Shown: positions 52,502 through 62,033, counted from the first letter of the stretch. The stretch is 64,000 bases of DNA from JBFXAF01 sp050184585 (GCA_050184585.1 JBFXAF010000001.1:248001-312000), one strand, 5' to 3'. Numbers and translations are program-made. The notes: a model not told the origin generated them from the letters alone.

Positions 52502-53584
52502 ATGTCGGGGCGAAGGGGGTTGACCAGGCGGGCATTTGTCGCGGGCGTCATGACGGCGGCCATCCCTGTCGGCACCGTTGCCGCCGGCCTGCCGTCGATG
52601 CGCGATATCGGGCGTTCGAAGGGGATCGACGTCGGCGCCGCCATCGCCACTCGCAGCGCCGAGAAGTACCTGGCGATCCTGCGCAGCCAGTGCAGCCTCA
52701 TCACGCCGGAGTGGCAGTTGAAGCCTCGCGTCCTGCGTGCGCAAGCCGACATGGCGTACAATTTCGGGCCGGCGGACGCCGTCGCCGCCTTCGCCGCGGC
52801 CAACGGCCAGAAGCTCCACGGTCACAGCCTCTACTGGAATCGACAATCCATCCGCTGGGCCGAGCAGGGTCACGAGGGCGACGTGCGGCGCGCCTATGGC
52901 GACTTCATCCGCGACGTCGTCAGCCGCTACCCGCAAGCCGTGTCCTGGGACGTCTTCAACGAGGTCGTTTCCGACCGCGAGCAATTGCGGAGCGACACCC
53001 TGCCGGGACGGCTCGGCATAGGTTTCGTGGAATTCTGCTATCGCGTCGCGCAGGAGACGTCGCCAGCCGCCAAGCTGGCGATCAACGACCATAGCCTCGA
53101 ATGCGTCGGCAACTGGTGCGGTTTCAAGCAGACAAACATGCTGCGGACGCTGGAGGCGTTGCTGAAGCGCGGCACGCCGATCCATGCGGTCGGCATCCAG
53201 GGGCACCTGTCCTCTACCTGGAAACCATGGGGGCGCCGGTCGGCCCGTTTCATACGCCGCGTCGGCGACCTTGGCCTCGAAGTCTGGATTTCGGAGCTGG
53301 ACGTGAACGACTCCCAGTTCGCGCTCAATGTGGCCCGCAGGGACCGCGAGGTTGCGCGGTACTACGAGGATTTCCTTGGTTCGGTGCTCGCCGAGAAAGC
53401 GCTGAAGCGTGTCACCTTCTGGGGCATCTCGGATTCCGATCACTGGATGCTCAGGGTCGCGGGAACGGGTGAGCGACGGCTGCGGGGTCGTGCGAGGCCC
53501 GGGCTCTTCGACGAGAACGACGATCCCAAACCGGCGTTCGAGGCGGTCCTGCGCGCGCTGTCGGAGGCGCCCGCGCGCGGCTAG
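52502..53584 (+). CDS. GH10 endo-1,4-beta-xylanase, Tat-exported
   Basis: This 360-aa protein has a twin-arginine signal (TRRAFVAG) at residues 8-15. The GH10 barrel has the acid/base Glu154 in WDVFNEVV and nucleophile Glu265 in VWISELDVND, plus the GHSLYWN substrate strand. It would cut xylan or a related beta-1,4-glycan outside the cytoplasm. The nearest neighbours are not carbohydrate genes, so it appears to be a lone enzyme. No extra binding domains are seen. Confidence 0.88.
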   Translation: MSGRRGLTRRAFVAGVMTAAIPVGTVAAGLPSMRDIGRSKGIDVGAAIATRSAEKYLAILRSQCSLITPEWQLKPRVLRAQADMAYNFGPADAVAAFAAANGQKLHGHSLYWNRQSIRWAEQGHEGDVRRAYGDFIRDVVSRYPQAVSWDVFNEVVSDREQLRSDTLPGRLGIGFVEFCYRVAQETSPAAKLAINDHSLECVGNWCGFKQTNMLRTLEALLKRGTPIHAVGIQGHLSSTWKPWGRRSARFIRRVGDLGLEVWISELDVNDSQFALNVARRDREVARYYEDFLGSVLAEKALKRVTFWGISDSDHWMLRVAGTGERRLRGRARPGLFDENDDPKPAFEAVLRALSEAPARG

Positions 53585-53594
53585 GGACAGATCG

Positions 53595-54320
53595 TCAACT
53601 TTCCGCCGAAGCTTTCTCGTCTCGGACGGTGGCGATGGCCTTCAGGGCCAGTGCGGTCCTCGATCGGGTCTGACGATAGAGGAGGAGCCAAAAGGCGCCG
53701 ACGGTCGCAACGATGAAGGGCAGGGGGCCGGCGATCCATGTCAGCGCGGCAAATGCGAAATAGTAGGCGCGCAGGCCATTGTCGTAGCTCGTGGCTACGC
53801 CGGTGATCATCTTGCCCATCTCGGTCGCGAGCGCTTCCCGGCGCTCCGGGCTGATCCTGGCGGCAGGCGGCGCGGCGCCCATCAGCACAGCCGCGAAATT
53901 CGCCTGGCGGATTGCCCAGGTGAAGGCCTGGAACGCGTAGATGGCGAGCACCACGATAAGCACGACCTTGACCTCTATGGTCGACGGCATGCCGATGCTG
54001 AAGAGCTGTCCGCCCTGGGACTCGAGAGAACGGCCCATGTTGATCAGAACACCAACCAATGCGCCGATGACGATGACCGTGGTCGATGCGAAGAACCCCG
54101 CCGTGCTCATGATGTGGCCGACAATCGCGGTGTCATGAACCTTCATATCGCGCCCGATCAGCTCGTACATCCACACCCGACGATGATCGACCATGGCAGT
54201 ACCGAGAACCCCGAGCCGGGATGCGCGCCAGCGCAGAAGCGGGCCAAAGCCGAGCCAGGCGAAAATGAAAAGCACGACCGCAAATGCATCCAGCGGTCCT
54301 AAACCGGGCAGATAGTCCAC
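53595..54320 (-). CDS. DUF599 family membrane protein
   Basis: This 241-aa protein has about four hydrophobic segments. Family features are GTAMVDHRRVWMYELIGRD and STAGFFASTTVIVIGALVG (both shown in parts), and TGVATSYDNGLRAYYFAFA. DUF599 proteins have no known function. The start is placed at GTG 54320, which has a strong GGAGGGGG site; the earlier GTG at 54347 has none. Confidence 0.8.
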   Translation of the reverse strand: MDYLPGLGPLDAFAVVLFIFAWLGFGPLLRWRASRLGVLGTAMVDHRRVWMYELIGRDMKVHDTAIVGHIMSTAGFFASTTVIVIGALVGVLINMGRSLESQGGQLFSIGMPSTIEVKVVLIVVLAIYAFQAFTWAIRQANFAAVLMGAAPPAARISPERREALATEMGKMITGVATSYDNGLRAYYFAFAALTWIAGPLPFIVATVGAFWLLLYRQTRSRTALALKAIATVRDEKASAES

Positions 54321-54432
54321 GACCCCCTCCAGGCGGCTCGCCCGCACCTGCTTCGCGGTGGCTCGGCCGACCGGATACTGCCGTTACGTCAGGTCGTGCG
54401 CAAGTCGTGTCGGGTTCCGGCGGTCGCGCATG

Positions 54433-54464
54433 AAAAACCCGCCGGCTGGTGCGATCCGGCGGGT
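54433..54464 (-). terminator. Intrinsic terminator of alanine dehydrogenase
   Basis: On the minus strand ACCCGCCGG and its complement form a 9-bp stem around a 10-nt loop, followed by TTTTTC. It lies about 47 bp beyond the ald stop. Confidence 0.85.
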
Positions 54465-54510
54465 CGAGGCGGGGAGGTGTACCGTCTTCTTCTCGTTGTC
54501 GATAAGGCGC

Positions 54511-55638
54511 TCAGGCAGCGAGCACGATCTTCGGTTCCGCCATCTCGTACCCAAGCGCGTCCGCGACAGCGCGGTTGGTGATGCGCCCCTTGTGGACGTT
54601 GAGACCATTGCGAAGGTGAGGGTCGTCGAGGATCGCCTTGAGACCCTTGTCGGCGAGCTGCAGGCCGTAGTGCAGCGTCGCGTTGTTCAGCGCATGCGCA
54701 GAGGTGACCGGAACCGCGCCGGGCATGTTGGCGACGCAATAGTGGATGATCCCGTCGACCTCGTAGGTCGGCTCGGCATGAGTCGTGGCGTGCGAGGTCT
54801 CGAAGCAGCCGCCCTGGTCGATCGCGACATCGACGAGCACCGCGCCCTTCTTCATGCCGGACAACATCTCGCGGGTGAACAGCTTGGGCGCCGCCGCGCC
54901 CGGAATCAACACCGCGCCGATGACGATGTCCGCCGAAAAGCACTCTTCCTCGAGAGCCTCCACCGTCGAGTAACGAGTGTGGACGCGGCCGTTGAAGATG
55001 TCGTCGAGCTGGCGAAGCCGCGGGATCGAACGATCGATGATAGTGACGTCCGCGCCGAGGCCGGCCGCCATCCTGGCCGCATGCAGACCGACCACGCCGC
55101 CGCCGATGACGGCGACCTTGCCCGGCAGGACGCCGGGCACGCCGCCGAGCAGCACGCCGCGGCCGCCATTCGCCTTCTGCAGCGCCGTGGCGCCCGCCTG
55201 GATCGACAGGCGGCCCGCCACTTCCGACATCGGCGCCAGTAACGGCAACCCGCCGCGGTCGTCGGTGACAGTCTCGTATGCGATTGCGGTCACCCCGGAG
55301 GCGATCAGGCCAATGGTCTGTTCGGGGTCGGGCGCGAGGTGGAGATAGGTGTAGAGGATCTGGCCCTCGTGCAGCTGAACCCACTCGTTGGCCTGAGGCT
55401 CCTTGACCTTCACGATCATGTCCGACTTGGCGAACACGTCCTCTGCAGTCTTCGCGATCTTCGCACCGGCCGCGCGGTAGGCGTTGTCGTCGGCGCCGAT
55501 GCCTGCGCCCGCGCCGGTCTCGACCAAGACCTCATGGCCGTGCGCGACATATTCGCGGACCGAGCCTGGAGTCAGCCCGACGCGGTACTCATGGTTCTTG
55601 ATTTCCTTCGGGCAGCCGACGCGCATCCTGTTCTCCAT
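54511..55638 (-). CDS. ald: Alanine dehydrogenase
   Basis: This 375-aa NAD+ enzyme interconverts alanine and pyruvate plus ammonia. Lys79 (VKVKEP) and His100 (YLHLAP) are the catalytic pair, shifted by 4 residues from the canonical K75/H96, which hints that Met5 may be the ancestral start; Met1 has the better ribosome site. The NAD loop is VIGGGVVGLHAARMAAGLGA. It is divergent from an Lrp regulator, as with AldR elsewhere. It allows alanine use or ammonia fixation. Confidence 0.93.
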   Translation of the reverse strand: MENRMRVGCPKEIKNHEYRVGLTPGSVREYVAHGHEVLVETGAGAGIGADDNAYRAAGAKIAKTAEDVFAKSDMIVKVKEPQANEWVQLHEGQILYTYLHLAPDPEQTIGLIASGVTAIAYETVTDDRGGLPLLAPMSEVAGRLSIQAGATALQKANGGRGVLLGGVPGVLPGKVAVIGGGVVGLHAARMAAGLGADVTIIDRSIPRLRQLDDIFNGRVHTRYSTVEALEEECFSADIVIGAVLIPGAAAPKLFTREMLSGMKKGAVLVDVAIDQGGCFETSHATTHAEPTYEVDGIIHYCVANMPGAVPVTSAHALNNATLHYGLQLADKGLKAILDDPHLRNGLNVHKGRITNRAVADALGYEMAEPKIVLAA

Positions 55639-55783
55639 TGACGGCCTCTTGGCGGGCCTCTCCCTACGTCAACGCATTGAACCACGATCGGGTTCGAACG
55701 GGTTTGCAAAGACGGTTGCGATTGATCCCTCGGGTCGTTATTCCTTGCGCCAAACGAGTGAATCTTCGAAGGAAACGCGACGA

Positions 55784-56257
55784 ATGGGGCTGGACAGGAT
55801 CGATATCGCCATCCTGGACATCCTCCAGAAGGAGGGCCGCATCTCCAACGCAGCCCTCGCCGAGACGGTCGGCCTGTCGCAATCGGCCTGCTCGCGCCGG
55901 CTCGACAATCTGGAGAAATCGGGCGCGATCCGCGGTTATCACGCGCGGCTGTCAAACGCAGCGCTCGGCCACCAGATGACGGTGATCGTGCACATATCGC
56001 TGTCAGGACAATTCGAGAAAACGCTGTCGGATTTCGAGGCGGCGGTGAAGCGCTGCCCGAACATCCTCTCCTGCCACCTGATGTCGGGAGAGTACGACTA
56101 CATACTGAGGATCGCCGCGAAGGACCTGCCGGACTACGAGCGCATCCACAAGGAATGGCTCTCTGCCATGCCGCATGTGACAAAAATCAACTCGTCCTTC
56201 GCGCTGCGCGAGATCATCGACAGGACGGCGCTGGGGCTGAAGCCGGAGATGGCTTAG
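55784..56257 (+). CDS. aldR: Lrp/AsnC-family regulator (AldR-like)
   Basis: This 157-aa regulator has an N-terminal helix-turn-helix (NAALAETVGLSQSACSRRLD) and a C-terminal RAM/Lrp ligand domain (GEYDYILRIAAKDLPDYE). It is divergent from ald across 145 bp, and probably controls it in response to alanine, as AldR proteins do. The start MGLDRIDIAILD is the family beginning, with GAAGGAAA upstream. It ends in a 4-bp tail-to-tail overlap with 5-formyl-THF cyclo-ligase. Confidence 0.88.
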   Translation: MGLDRIDIAILDILQKEGRISNAALAETVGLSQSACSRRLDNLEKSGAIRGYHARLSNAALGHQMTVIVHISLSGQFEKTLSDFEAAVKRCPNILSCHLMSGEYDYILRIAAKDLPDYERIHKEWLSAMPHVTKINSSFALREIIDRTALGLKPEMA

Positions 56258-56898
56258 CGCTGGCCGTCCTCAGTCACGATCCGGTCCATCGGGATATCAT
56301 GCGGCTGGGGGTAGATGGTGGGTATCGCCTGCATGGCATAGCCGATGCCGATCACGAGCGGTTTGCGGGGCAGGGACGCCAGCGTGCGGTCGAAGAAGCC
56401 GCCGCCGTAACCGAGCCGATAGTCTTGGGGGTCGAAGCCGACAACCGGTGCGATCACGACGTCTGGGAAGACAGTAGGTCCGTTTGCGGGGATCGGAATG
56501 TTCCAGACCCCTTTTTCGAGGGGCTCGCCGGCGCGCCACGCCCGGAATTGCAGTGGCTGGCCTTTGTCGACGACGACGGGCAAGGCGGTCCTGCCGCCGC
56601 GTGTCGCGATGCGCTCCATCCACGGCCGCATGTCGGGTTCGCCGCGGAACGGCCAGTAGAGACTGACCAGACGGCCGGCGGGGTCGCCGATCACAGCGTC
56701 GAGGTGTGCCGCGATCTCCTCCGACATCGCCGCTCGGGTACCGGCAGGGATTTCCAGGCGTGCAGCGATCAGCCTCTCACGCTCGGCCTTGCGCCAGCGG
56801 CGGACATCCGGCCAAGTTCTCGCCATCGAGGCGGAACCATCGAGTTCGTGCATGAAGCAGGGGGGCGAAGCGTAGGGGTGCGTTTCATCGCCGGACAT
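56254..56898 (-). CDS. 5-formyltetrahydrofolate cyclo-ligase
   Basis: This 214-aa enzyme uses ATP to convert 5-formyl-THF to 5,10-methenyl-THF. The substrate/ATP motif YGGGFFDR is at residues 164-171 and a basic WRKAERERLIAAR starts the core. The first 30 residues are an N-terminal extension (SGDETHPYASPPCFMHELDGS) of the form seen in rhizobial homologues. The start at 56898 follows GGAGGAAATCC. No 6S RNA, which often sits near this gene, was recognised in the 140 bp upstream. Confidence 0.88.
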   Translation of the reverse strand: MSGDETHPYASPPCFMHELDGSASMARTWPDVRRWRKAERERLIAARLEIPAGTRAAMSEEIAAHLDAVIGDPAGRLVSLYWPFRGEPDMRPWMERIATRGGRTALPVVVDKGQPLQFRAWRAGEPLEKGVWNIPIPANGPTVFPDVVIAPVVGFDPQDYRLGYGGGFFDRTLASLPRKPLVIGIGYAMQAIPTIYPQPHDIPMDRIVTEDGQR

Positions 56899-57038
56899 AG
56901 GATTTCCTCCGAGCGGGAAGGCTAGGCTTCCCCGACAGGCATATCCGTTTCGTCGGCGACATATGACGGCGCTTCCGGTCCTTGTTGCGCTGCACAAGAA
57001 TCCCCATCTTGGATCTGCAAGACAGCCGGAGACGGACA

Positions 57039-58307
57039 ATGAACCGGGCAAGGCATCGCGTCGTCGTGGTGGGTGCAGGATTTGGCGGCCTCGAACTCGT
57101 GAAGGCGCTGAAGGGTGCCGGGCTCGACATCACGCTCATCGACCGGCGCAACCACCATCTCTTCCAGCCGCTGCTCTACCAGGTCGCGACCACCTCGCTC
57201 GCCACATCCGAGATCGCGTGGCCGGTCCGGCACCTCCTGCGCTCGCGCAAGGACGTGACGACTCTGCTGGCGACCGTCACCGGCGTCGACAAGGAGAACC
57301 GAACGGTGATGCTCGCCGATGGCGAGGCGGTCGCCTACGACACGCTCGTGCTGGCCACCGGCGCCCGCCACGCCTATTTCGGGCATGACGACTGGGAGCC
57401 CTTCGCGCCGGGCCTGAAGACGATCGAGGACGCAACGGCGATTCGCCGCCGTCTGCTGCTTGCCTTCGAGCAGGCGGAACTCGAAATCGATCCTTCGCGG
57501 CGCGAGGCGCTGCTCACATTTGTCATCATCGGCGGCGGGCCCACCGGTGTGGAACTCGCTGGTACGATGGTCGAACTGGCGCGCGACACGCTGAAGGGCG
57601 AGTTCCGCCGCATCGACCCGGCAAAGGCGAGGGTCATCCTCGTGGAAAGCGGTGACCGGGTGCTCGGCGCGTTCAAGCCGCATCTCTCGGCCTATGCCAA
57701 GCGGGCGCTCGAAACGCTCGGCGTCGAGGTGCGCCTCGGCCATCCAGTGACCCACGTCGACGCCGAGGGCGTGGTGATCGAGGGTAGGCAACTGCCCGCG
57801 AGGACCGTGCTCTGGGCGGCGGGCGTCGCGGCATCGCCGGCGGCGCGGTGGCTGGATATCGCGGCGGACCGCGCCGGGCGGGCTGTCGTAGAAGCCGACC
57901 TTACCGCACCAGGACGTGGGGAAATCTTCGTCATCGGCGATACCGCGAAGGTCGTCTGGGAAGGCGAGCGCCTCGTGCCGGGCGTTGCGCCCGCCGCCAA
58001 GCAGCAGGGCCGGCATGTCGCCGCCACGATCAAGGCAAGGCTGAACGGCGATACGGCCGAACGACCGTTCCGCTACAGTAGCGACGGCGATCTCGCCACC
58101 ATCGGCAAACGCGCGGCGGTCGTGGACTTCGGCTGGCTTGTCCTGAAGGGGTGGCCCGGCTGGTGGCTGTGGGGCATTGCCCACATCTACTACCTGATCG
58201 GCCTGCGCTACCGGCTCTCGGTCGCTCTCTCCTGGCTCTGGATCTACGCGACCGGGCAGCGCAGCGCGCGCCTGATCACGCAGGGTGACACCAAGCCGAC
58301 GACCTAA
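57039..58307 (+). CDS. ndh: Type II NADH dehydrogenase-like FAD oxidoreductase
   Basis: This 422-aa protein has two Rossmann motifs: VVVVGAGFGGLELVKAL for FAD and IIGGGPTGVELAGTM for NADH. The C-terminus has hydrophobic amphipathic segments (VLKGWPGWWLWGIAHIYYL) that anchor it to the membrane. It passes electrons from NADH to quinone without pumping protons. The start MNRARHRV follows CCGGAGAC. It ends in a 4-bp convergent overlap (58304-58307) with the GST gene. Confidence 0.87.
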   Translation: MNRARHRVVVVGAGFGGLELVKALKGAGLDITLIDRRNHHLFQPLLYQVATTSLATSEIAWPVRHLLRSRKDVTTLLATVTGVDKENRTVMLADGEAVAYDTLVLATGARHAYFGHDDWEPFAPGLKTIEDATAIRRRLLLAFEQAELEIDPSRREALLTFVIIGGGPTGVELAGTMVELARDTLKGEFRRIDPAKARVILVESGDRVLGAFKPHLSAYAKRALETLGVEVRLGHPVTHVDAEGVVIEGRQLPARTVLWAAGVAASPAARWLDIAADRAGRAVVEADLTAPGRGEIFVIGDTAKVVWEGERLVPGVAPAAKQQGRHVAATIKARLNGDTAERPFRYSSDGDLATIGKRAAVVDFGWLVLKGWPGWWLWGIAHIYYLIGLRYRLSVALSWLWIYATGQRSARLITQGDTKPTT

Positions 58308-59077
58308 AGCGACAGCGGCAGCTCGAAATGCCGCGTGTACATCATGTCGCGATGTTCGAGCAGGATCGGGTCGAGTGCGGCGCGGGTGATCGCATCGGAT
58401 GTCTCGAAGACCTTTCGCATCGTCGGGTCCATCCTGCATTGATCCTCGGGCAGTGGCGCGAACATAGCGCAGGCCGTCGCGCTGTAGATGTCGACGGCCG
58501 TCAGCGCTGTGCCCAGAAAGTAAGAACTGCCGGCTATGCGTTGCGCCTTCAGTCGCGCTGAGAGCATGGCAAGAAGCTCGGCCACGCGGGCGGCGGCAGC
58601 CTCCCCAGTAACCGCTTCGTAGCCGTACTTTCTGCCGAGATAGCGTGCTACCTTTTCAGGGAAACCGCCTCGGCCTTCCAGACCGGCATGGATAGCCTGC
58701 AGGCGGCGCGACCAGCACAGGCCGCTCTCGCCAAGGATTTCGTGCGCAAGGCCGAACATCAGCGCGCGCTCGGCCGGGTCCTCGGGGATGAGTCGCGGCG
58801 AGGTGGCCAGCCGTTCGGCCAGGAGCAGGATCTCGGCCCAGCCGGAACGCGGCTTCTCGTTTTCATAGACCACGACCGGGCCACTGCGCTGGCCACCGGT
58901 CCATTGCCTAAGGGGTTCGCTGTCGTAGGTGAGCCGCACCGCCGCCCAGTCGAGACCCTTCACGTGAAAAATGCCCTTGGCGGCTTCTCCCCACGGACTC
59001 GGGATGTCGGCCACGACCATCATGCGCAGGCCCGGCCGGGCGATCACTTCCTCGACGCTCACATACTCAAAATCCAT
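58304..59077 (-). CDS. Glutathione S-transferase-like protein
   Basis: This 257-aa protein has an N-terminal thioredoxin-like region (SVEEVIARPGLRMMVV, then AAVRLTYDSEPLRQWTG and GPVVVYENEKPRSGWAEIL) and a helical C-terminal GST domain. The usual Ser/Tyr/Cys catalytic position is not obvious, so a binding or chaperone role is possible. The start MDFEYVSVEE at 59077 has GGGAGAAT upstream. It is convergent with the ndh-like gene. Confidence 0.7.
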   Translation of the reverse strand: MDFEYVSVEEVIARPGLRMMVVADIPSPWGEAAKGIFHVKGLDWAAVRLTYDSEPLRQWTGGQRSGPVVVYENEKPRSGWAEILLLAERLATSPRLIPEDPAERALMFGLAHEILGESGLCWSRRLQAIHAGLEGRGGFPEKVARYLGRKYGYEAVTGEAAAARVAELLAMLSARLKAQRIAGSSYFLGTALTAVDIYSATACAMFAPLPEDQCRMDPTMRKVFETSDAITRAALDPILLEHRDMMYTRHFELPLSL

Positions 59078-59215
59078 GCCGCAGATTCTCCCGATTTCAT
59101 TCGCCGGCAAATTTTCATCGCGGCGTCACGCGCAACTGCTGGACTCACTCCGGAAACGGCGCGAAGCTTTCGGTTTGGCGCCCCGTTTCGCGCCCAACAA
59201 TCCAGGAGGCTCATC

Positions 59216-61183
59216 ATGCTTCATCCCATCTCCCGCCGTTCCTTCCTGGCCGGCACCGCCGCTCTCGGCTCGGTCATCGCGCTGCACCCTTTCTCGGCAC
59301 GCGCGCAGGCGAACCAGGCGCATTTGAGGATCATGGAGACCACCGATCTCCACGTTCACGTCTACCCCTACGACTACTATGGCGACCGGCCGAACGATAC
59401 CATGGGGCTTGCGCGCACGGCGACCATCATCGACCAGATCCGCGCCGAGGCGACCAATTCGCTTCTGGTCGACAATGGCGACTTCCTCCAGGGCAATCCG
59501 ATGGGCGACTACGTCGCCTATGAGCGCGGGATGAAGGCGGGCGACATGCACCCCGTGATCACCGCCATGAACCTGCTCGGCTACGAGGTGTCGACGCTCG
59601 GCAATCACGAATTCAACTACGGCCTGGACTTCATGTTCAATGTGCTGGCCGGCGCGAAATTCCCCTTCGTCTGCGCCAACCTGACCAAGGGCGCGCTGGC
59701 CGCCAACCCGCGCGAGGACGACCTGTTCCTGAAACCCTACGTGATCGTCGAGAAGACGATCAAGGACGGTGCGGGAGCCGAACACCCGATCAAGCTTGGT
59801 TTCATCGGTTTCGTGCCTCCGCAGATCATGACATGGGACTCGCGCCACCTCGAAGGCAAGGCGATGACGCGCGACATCGTCAAGGCGGCGGAGGCCTGGG
59901 CGCCACAGATGCGAGAGGAGGGGGCCGAACTGGTCATCGCGCTCTCGCATTCGGGCATGGGCACGCCAAAATACGAGGAGAACCTCGAGAACGCCTCGAT
60001 CCTGGTCGCGGCGGTGCCGGGCATCGATGCGATCGTCACGGGCCACAGCCATCTCGATTTCCCCGGATCGAAGTTTGAGGGTGTCGAGGGCGTCGACCTC
60101 GCGGCCGGCACGGTGTCGGGCAAGCCGGGGGTCATGGGCGGCTTCTGGGGTTCGCACCTCGGCCTGATCGACCTGATGCTGGAACGCGACGGCAATGTCT
60201 GGAAGGTGGTCGGCTCGACCAGCGAGGCGCGGCCGATCTCCAAGCGCGTCGACGGCAAGAACGTCCCGACGGTCGAAAGCAAGGCGGAGGTGGTGGCCGC
60301 CGTGAAGGCCGACCACGAGGCAACGCTCGGCTATGTGCGCACGCCCGTCGGCAAGACGTCGGCGCCCCTGCATTCCTATTTCGCCCTGGTGGCAGACGAC
60401 CCGTCGGTGCAAATCGTGAGCCAGGCGCAGATCTGGTACATCAAGGACATGCTGAAGGCTGGCGAGTTCAAGGACCTGCCGGTGCTTTCGGCGGCGGCGC
60501 CCTTCAAGTCCGGCGGGCGCGGCGGTCCGGAGTACTTTACCGACGTGCCGGCGGGCGACATCGCCATCAAGAACGTCGCCGACCTCTACCTCTATCCCAA
60601 CACGGTTCAGGCGGTCGCGATCACCGGCGCGCAGGTCAAGGAATGGCTGGAAATGTCGGCCGGCATCTTCAACCAGGTCGAGCCCGGCAAGGCCGATCAG
60701 CCGCTGATCAATCTCGATTTTCCGTCGTTCAACTTCGACGTCATCGACGGGGTAACGTACAGGATCGACCTGTCGCAGCCGCCGAAATACGACCCCAAGG
60801 GCGCGGTGCTCAACGCATCGTCGAACCGCATCGTCGACCTCCAGTTCGACGGCAAGCCGATCGACCCGGCGCAGAAGTTCGTCGTCGCGTCGAACAACTA
60901 TCGTGCCGGCGGCGGTGGCAATTTCCCGGAGATCAACGGCTCGAAGGTGATCTACATGGCGCCGGACACCAACCGCGACGTGATCGTGCGCTACATCATC
61001 GACCAGGGCACGATAAACCCGTCGGCGGACGCCAACTGGTCTTTCGCGCCGGTCGCCGGCGCAACCGCGATCTTCGAGACAGGACCGAAGGCTGCGACCT
61101 TCATCGCCGATGTGAAAGGGGTGAAGATCGAGGCCGCAGGCGATGGCGCAGAAGGCTTCGCGAAATACCGCATCACGCTCTGA
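59216..61183 (+). CDS. cpdB: 2',3'-cyclic-nucleotide 2'-phosphodiesterase / 3'-nucleotidase (CpdB-like), Tat-exported
   Basis: This 655-aa protein has a Tat signal (SRRSFLAG) then a calcineurin-like metallophosphatase domain: METTDLHVHVYPYDYY, LLVDNGDFLQGNP, TLGNHEFNYG and TGHSHLDFPG. The C-terminal 5'-nucleotidase domain follows (VLSAAAPFKSGGRGGPEYF). It would release phosphate and nucleosides from cyclic nucleotides in the periplasm. Length fits the family. The start at 59216 has CCAGGAGG. E. coli CpdB uses a Sec signal, so Tat export is notable. Confidence 0.9.
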   Translation: MLHPISRRSFLAGTAALGSVIALHPFSARAQANQAHLRIMETTDLHVHVYPYDYYGDRPNDTMGLARTATIIDQIRAEATNSLLVDNGDFLQGNPMGDYVAYERGMKAGDMHPVITAMNLLGYEVSTLGNHEFNYGLDFMFNVLAGAKFPFVCANLTKGALAANPREDDLFLKPYVIVEKTIKDGAGAEHPIKLGFIGFVPPQIMTWDSRHLEGKAMTRDIVKAAEAWAPQMREEGAELVIALSHSGMGTPKYEENLENASILVAAVPGIDAIVTGHSHLDFPGSKFEGVEGVDLAAGTVSGKPGVMGGFWGSHLGLIDLMLERDGNVWKVVGSTSEARPISKRVDGKNVPTVESKAEVVAAVKADHEATLGYVRTPVGKTSAPLHSYFALVADDPSVQIVSQAQIWYIKDMLKAGEFKDLPVLSAAAPFKSGGRGGPEYFTDVPAGDIAIKNVADLYLYPNTVQAVAITGAQVKEWLEMSAGIFNQVEPGKADQPLINLDFPSFNFDVIDGVTYRIDLSQPPKYDPKGAVLNASSNRIVDLQFDGKPIDPAQKFVVASNNYRAGGGGNFPEINGSKVIYMAPDTNRDVIVRYIIDQGTINPSADANWSFAPVAGATAIFETGPKAATFIADVKGVKIEAAGDGAEGFAKYRITL

Positions 61184-61207
61184 GGCGGACGGATGGGCTG
61201 CAAGACA

Positions 61208-61223
61208 GGCGGCCTCGGCCGCC
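61208..61223. terminator. Stem-loop between convergent cpdB and xthA
   Basis: GGCGGCC-TC-GGCCGCC is a 7-bp GC stem with a 2-nt loop, followed by CGTTT on the plus strand. It lies in the 49-bp convergent gap and may serve cpdB. Stability is high but the T-tract is short. Confidence 0.55.
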
Positions 61224-61232
61224 CGTTTCGCC

Positions 61233-62033
61233 TCATCCCGCCGGGATGCCAAGATCGAGGTGGATCGCAACCGGCACATGGTCGGACGGCTTCTCCCAGG
61301 CGCGCACATGCTTTTCGACCGAGGCCGAGACCAGCCGGTTGGCAGCTTCGGGTGAGAGCAGGTGGTGGTCGATGCGGATGCCATTGTTCTTCTGCCAGGC
61401 GCCGGCCTGGTAATCCCAGAAGGTGTAGACGCCGGAATCGTCGGTGACGGAGCGGACGGCTTCCGTGAAGCCGAGGTTTTCAAGCCGGCGGAAGGCCCCG
61501 CGGGTTTCCGGCTGGAACAGCGCATCATTCACCCAGTTCTCGGGATAGCGGGCGTCCTCCGGCTCGGGGATGACGTTGTAATCGCCGGCGAGCACCAGCG
61601 GCTCCTCGAGTTCGAGACGCTGTTCGGCCCATCGCTCGAGGCGCTGCATCCAGGCCAGCTTATAGGGAAACTTCACGGGGTCGCTGACCGGATTGCCGTT
61701 CGGCAGATAGAGCGAGACGACCCGTAGCGCGCCACGGTCGGTCGAAAAGACGCCTTCGATGAAGCGCGCCTGCTCGTCCGAATCGTCGCCGGGCAGTCCG
61801 CGAGACACCTCGTCGAAGCGCAGCTTGGAGAGGATCGCGACGCCGTTGAAGCCCTTCTGGCCGTGCGTCTCGACATGATAGCCGAGCGCTTCGATCTCCA
61901 ATCGCGGAAAACCGTCGTCGACCGTCTTGATCTCCTGCAGGCAGACGATGTCGGGTTGGCTCTCCTGCAGCCAGTGGACGAGGTTCTCGATGCGGGCGCG
62001 GACGCCGTTGATGTTCCAGGTGACGATCTTCAT
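61233..62033 (-). CDS. xthA: Exodeoxyribonuclease III
   Basis: This 266-aa AP endonuclease / 3'-5' exonuclease acts in base-excision repair. Motifs are LQEIKT (catalytic Glu), GDYNVIP and the C-terminal KPSDHVPV with the catalytic Asp-His. The start MKIVTWNINGVRAR at 62033 is the exact family N-terminus; the longer frame is not homologous. Position next to erpA and dgt is typical of Rhizobiales. Confidence 0.93.
   Translation of the reverse strand: MKIVTWNINGVRARIENLVHWLQESQPDIVCLQEIKTVDDGFPRLEIEALGYHVETHGQKGFNGVAILSKLRFDEVSRGLPGDDSDEQARFIEGVFSTDRGALRVVSLYLPNGNPVSDPVKFPYKLAWMQRLERWAEQRLELEEPLVLAGDYNVIPEPEDARYPENWVNDALFQPETRGAFRRLENLGFTEAVRSVTDDSGVYTFWDYQAGAWQKNNGIRIDHHLLSPEAANRLVSASVEKHVRAWEKPSDHVPVAIHLDLGIPAG

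Noticed and set aside
56899..57038. Possible 6S RNA near the 5-formyl-THF cyclo-ligase gene
   Set aside because: The gap is only 140 bp and no long bulged hairpin of 6S type was seen.
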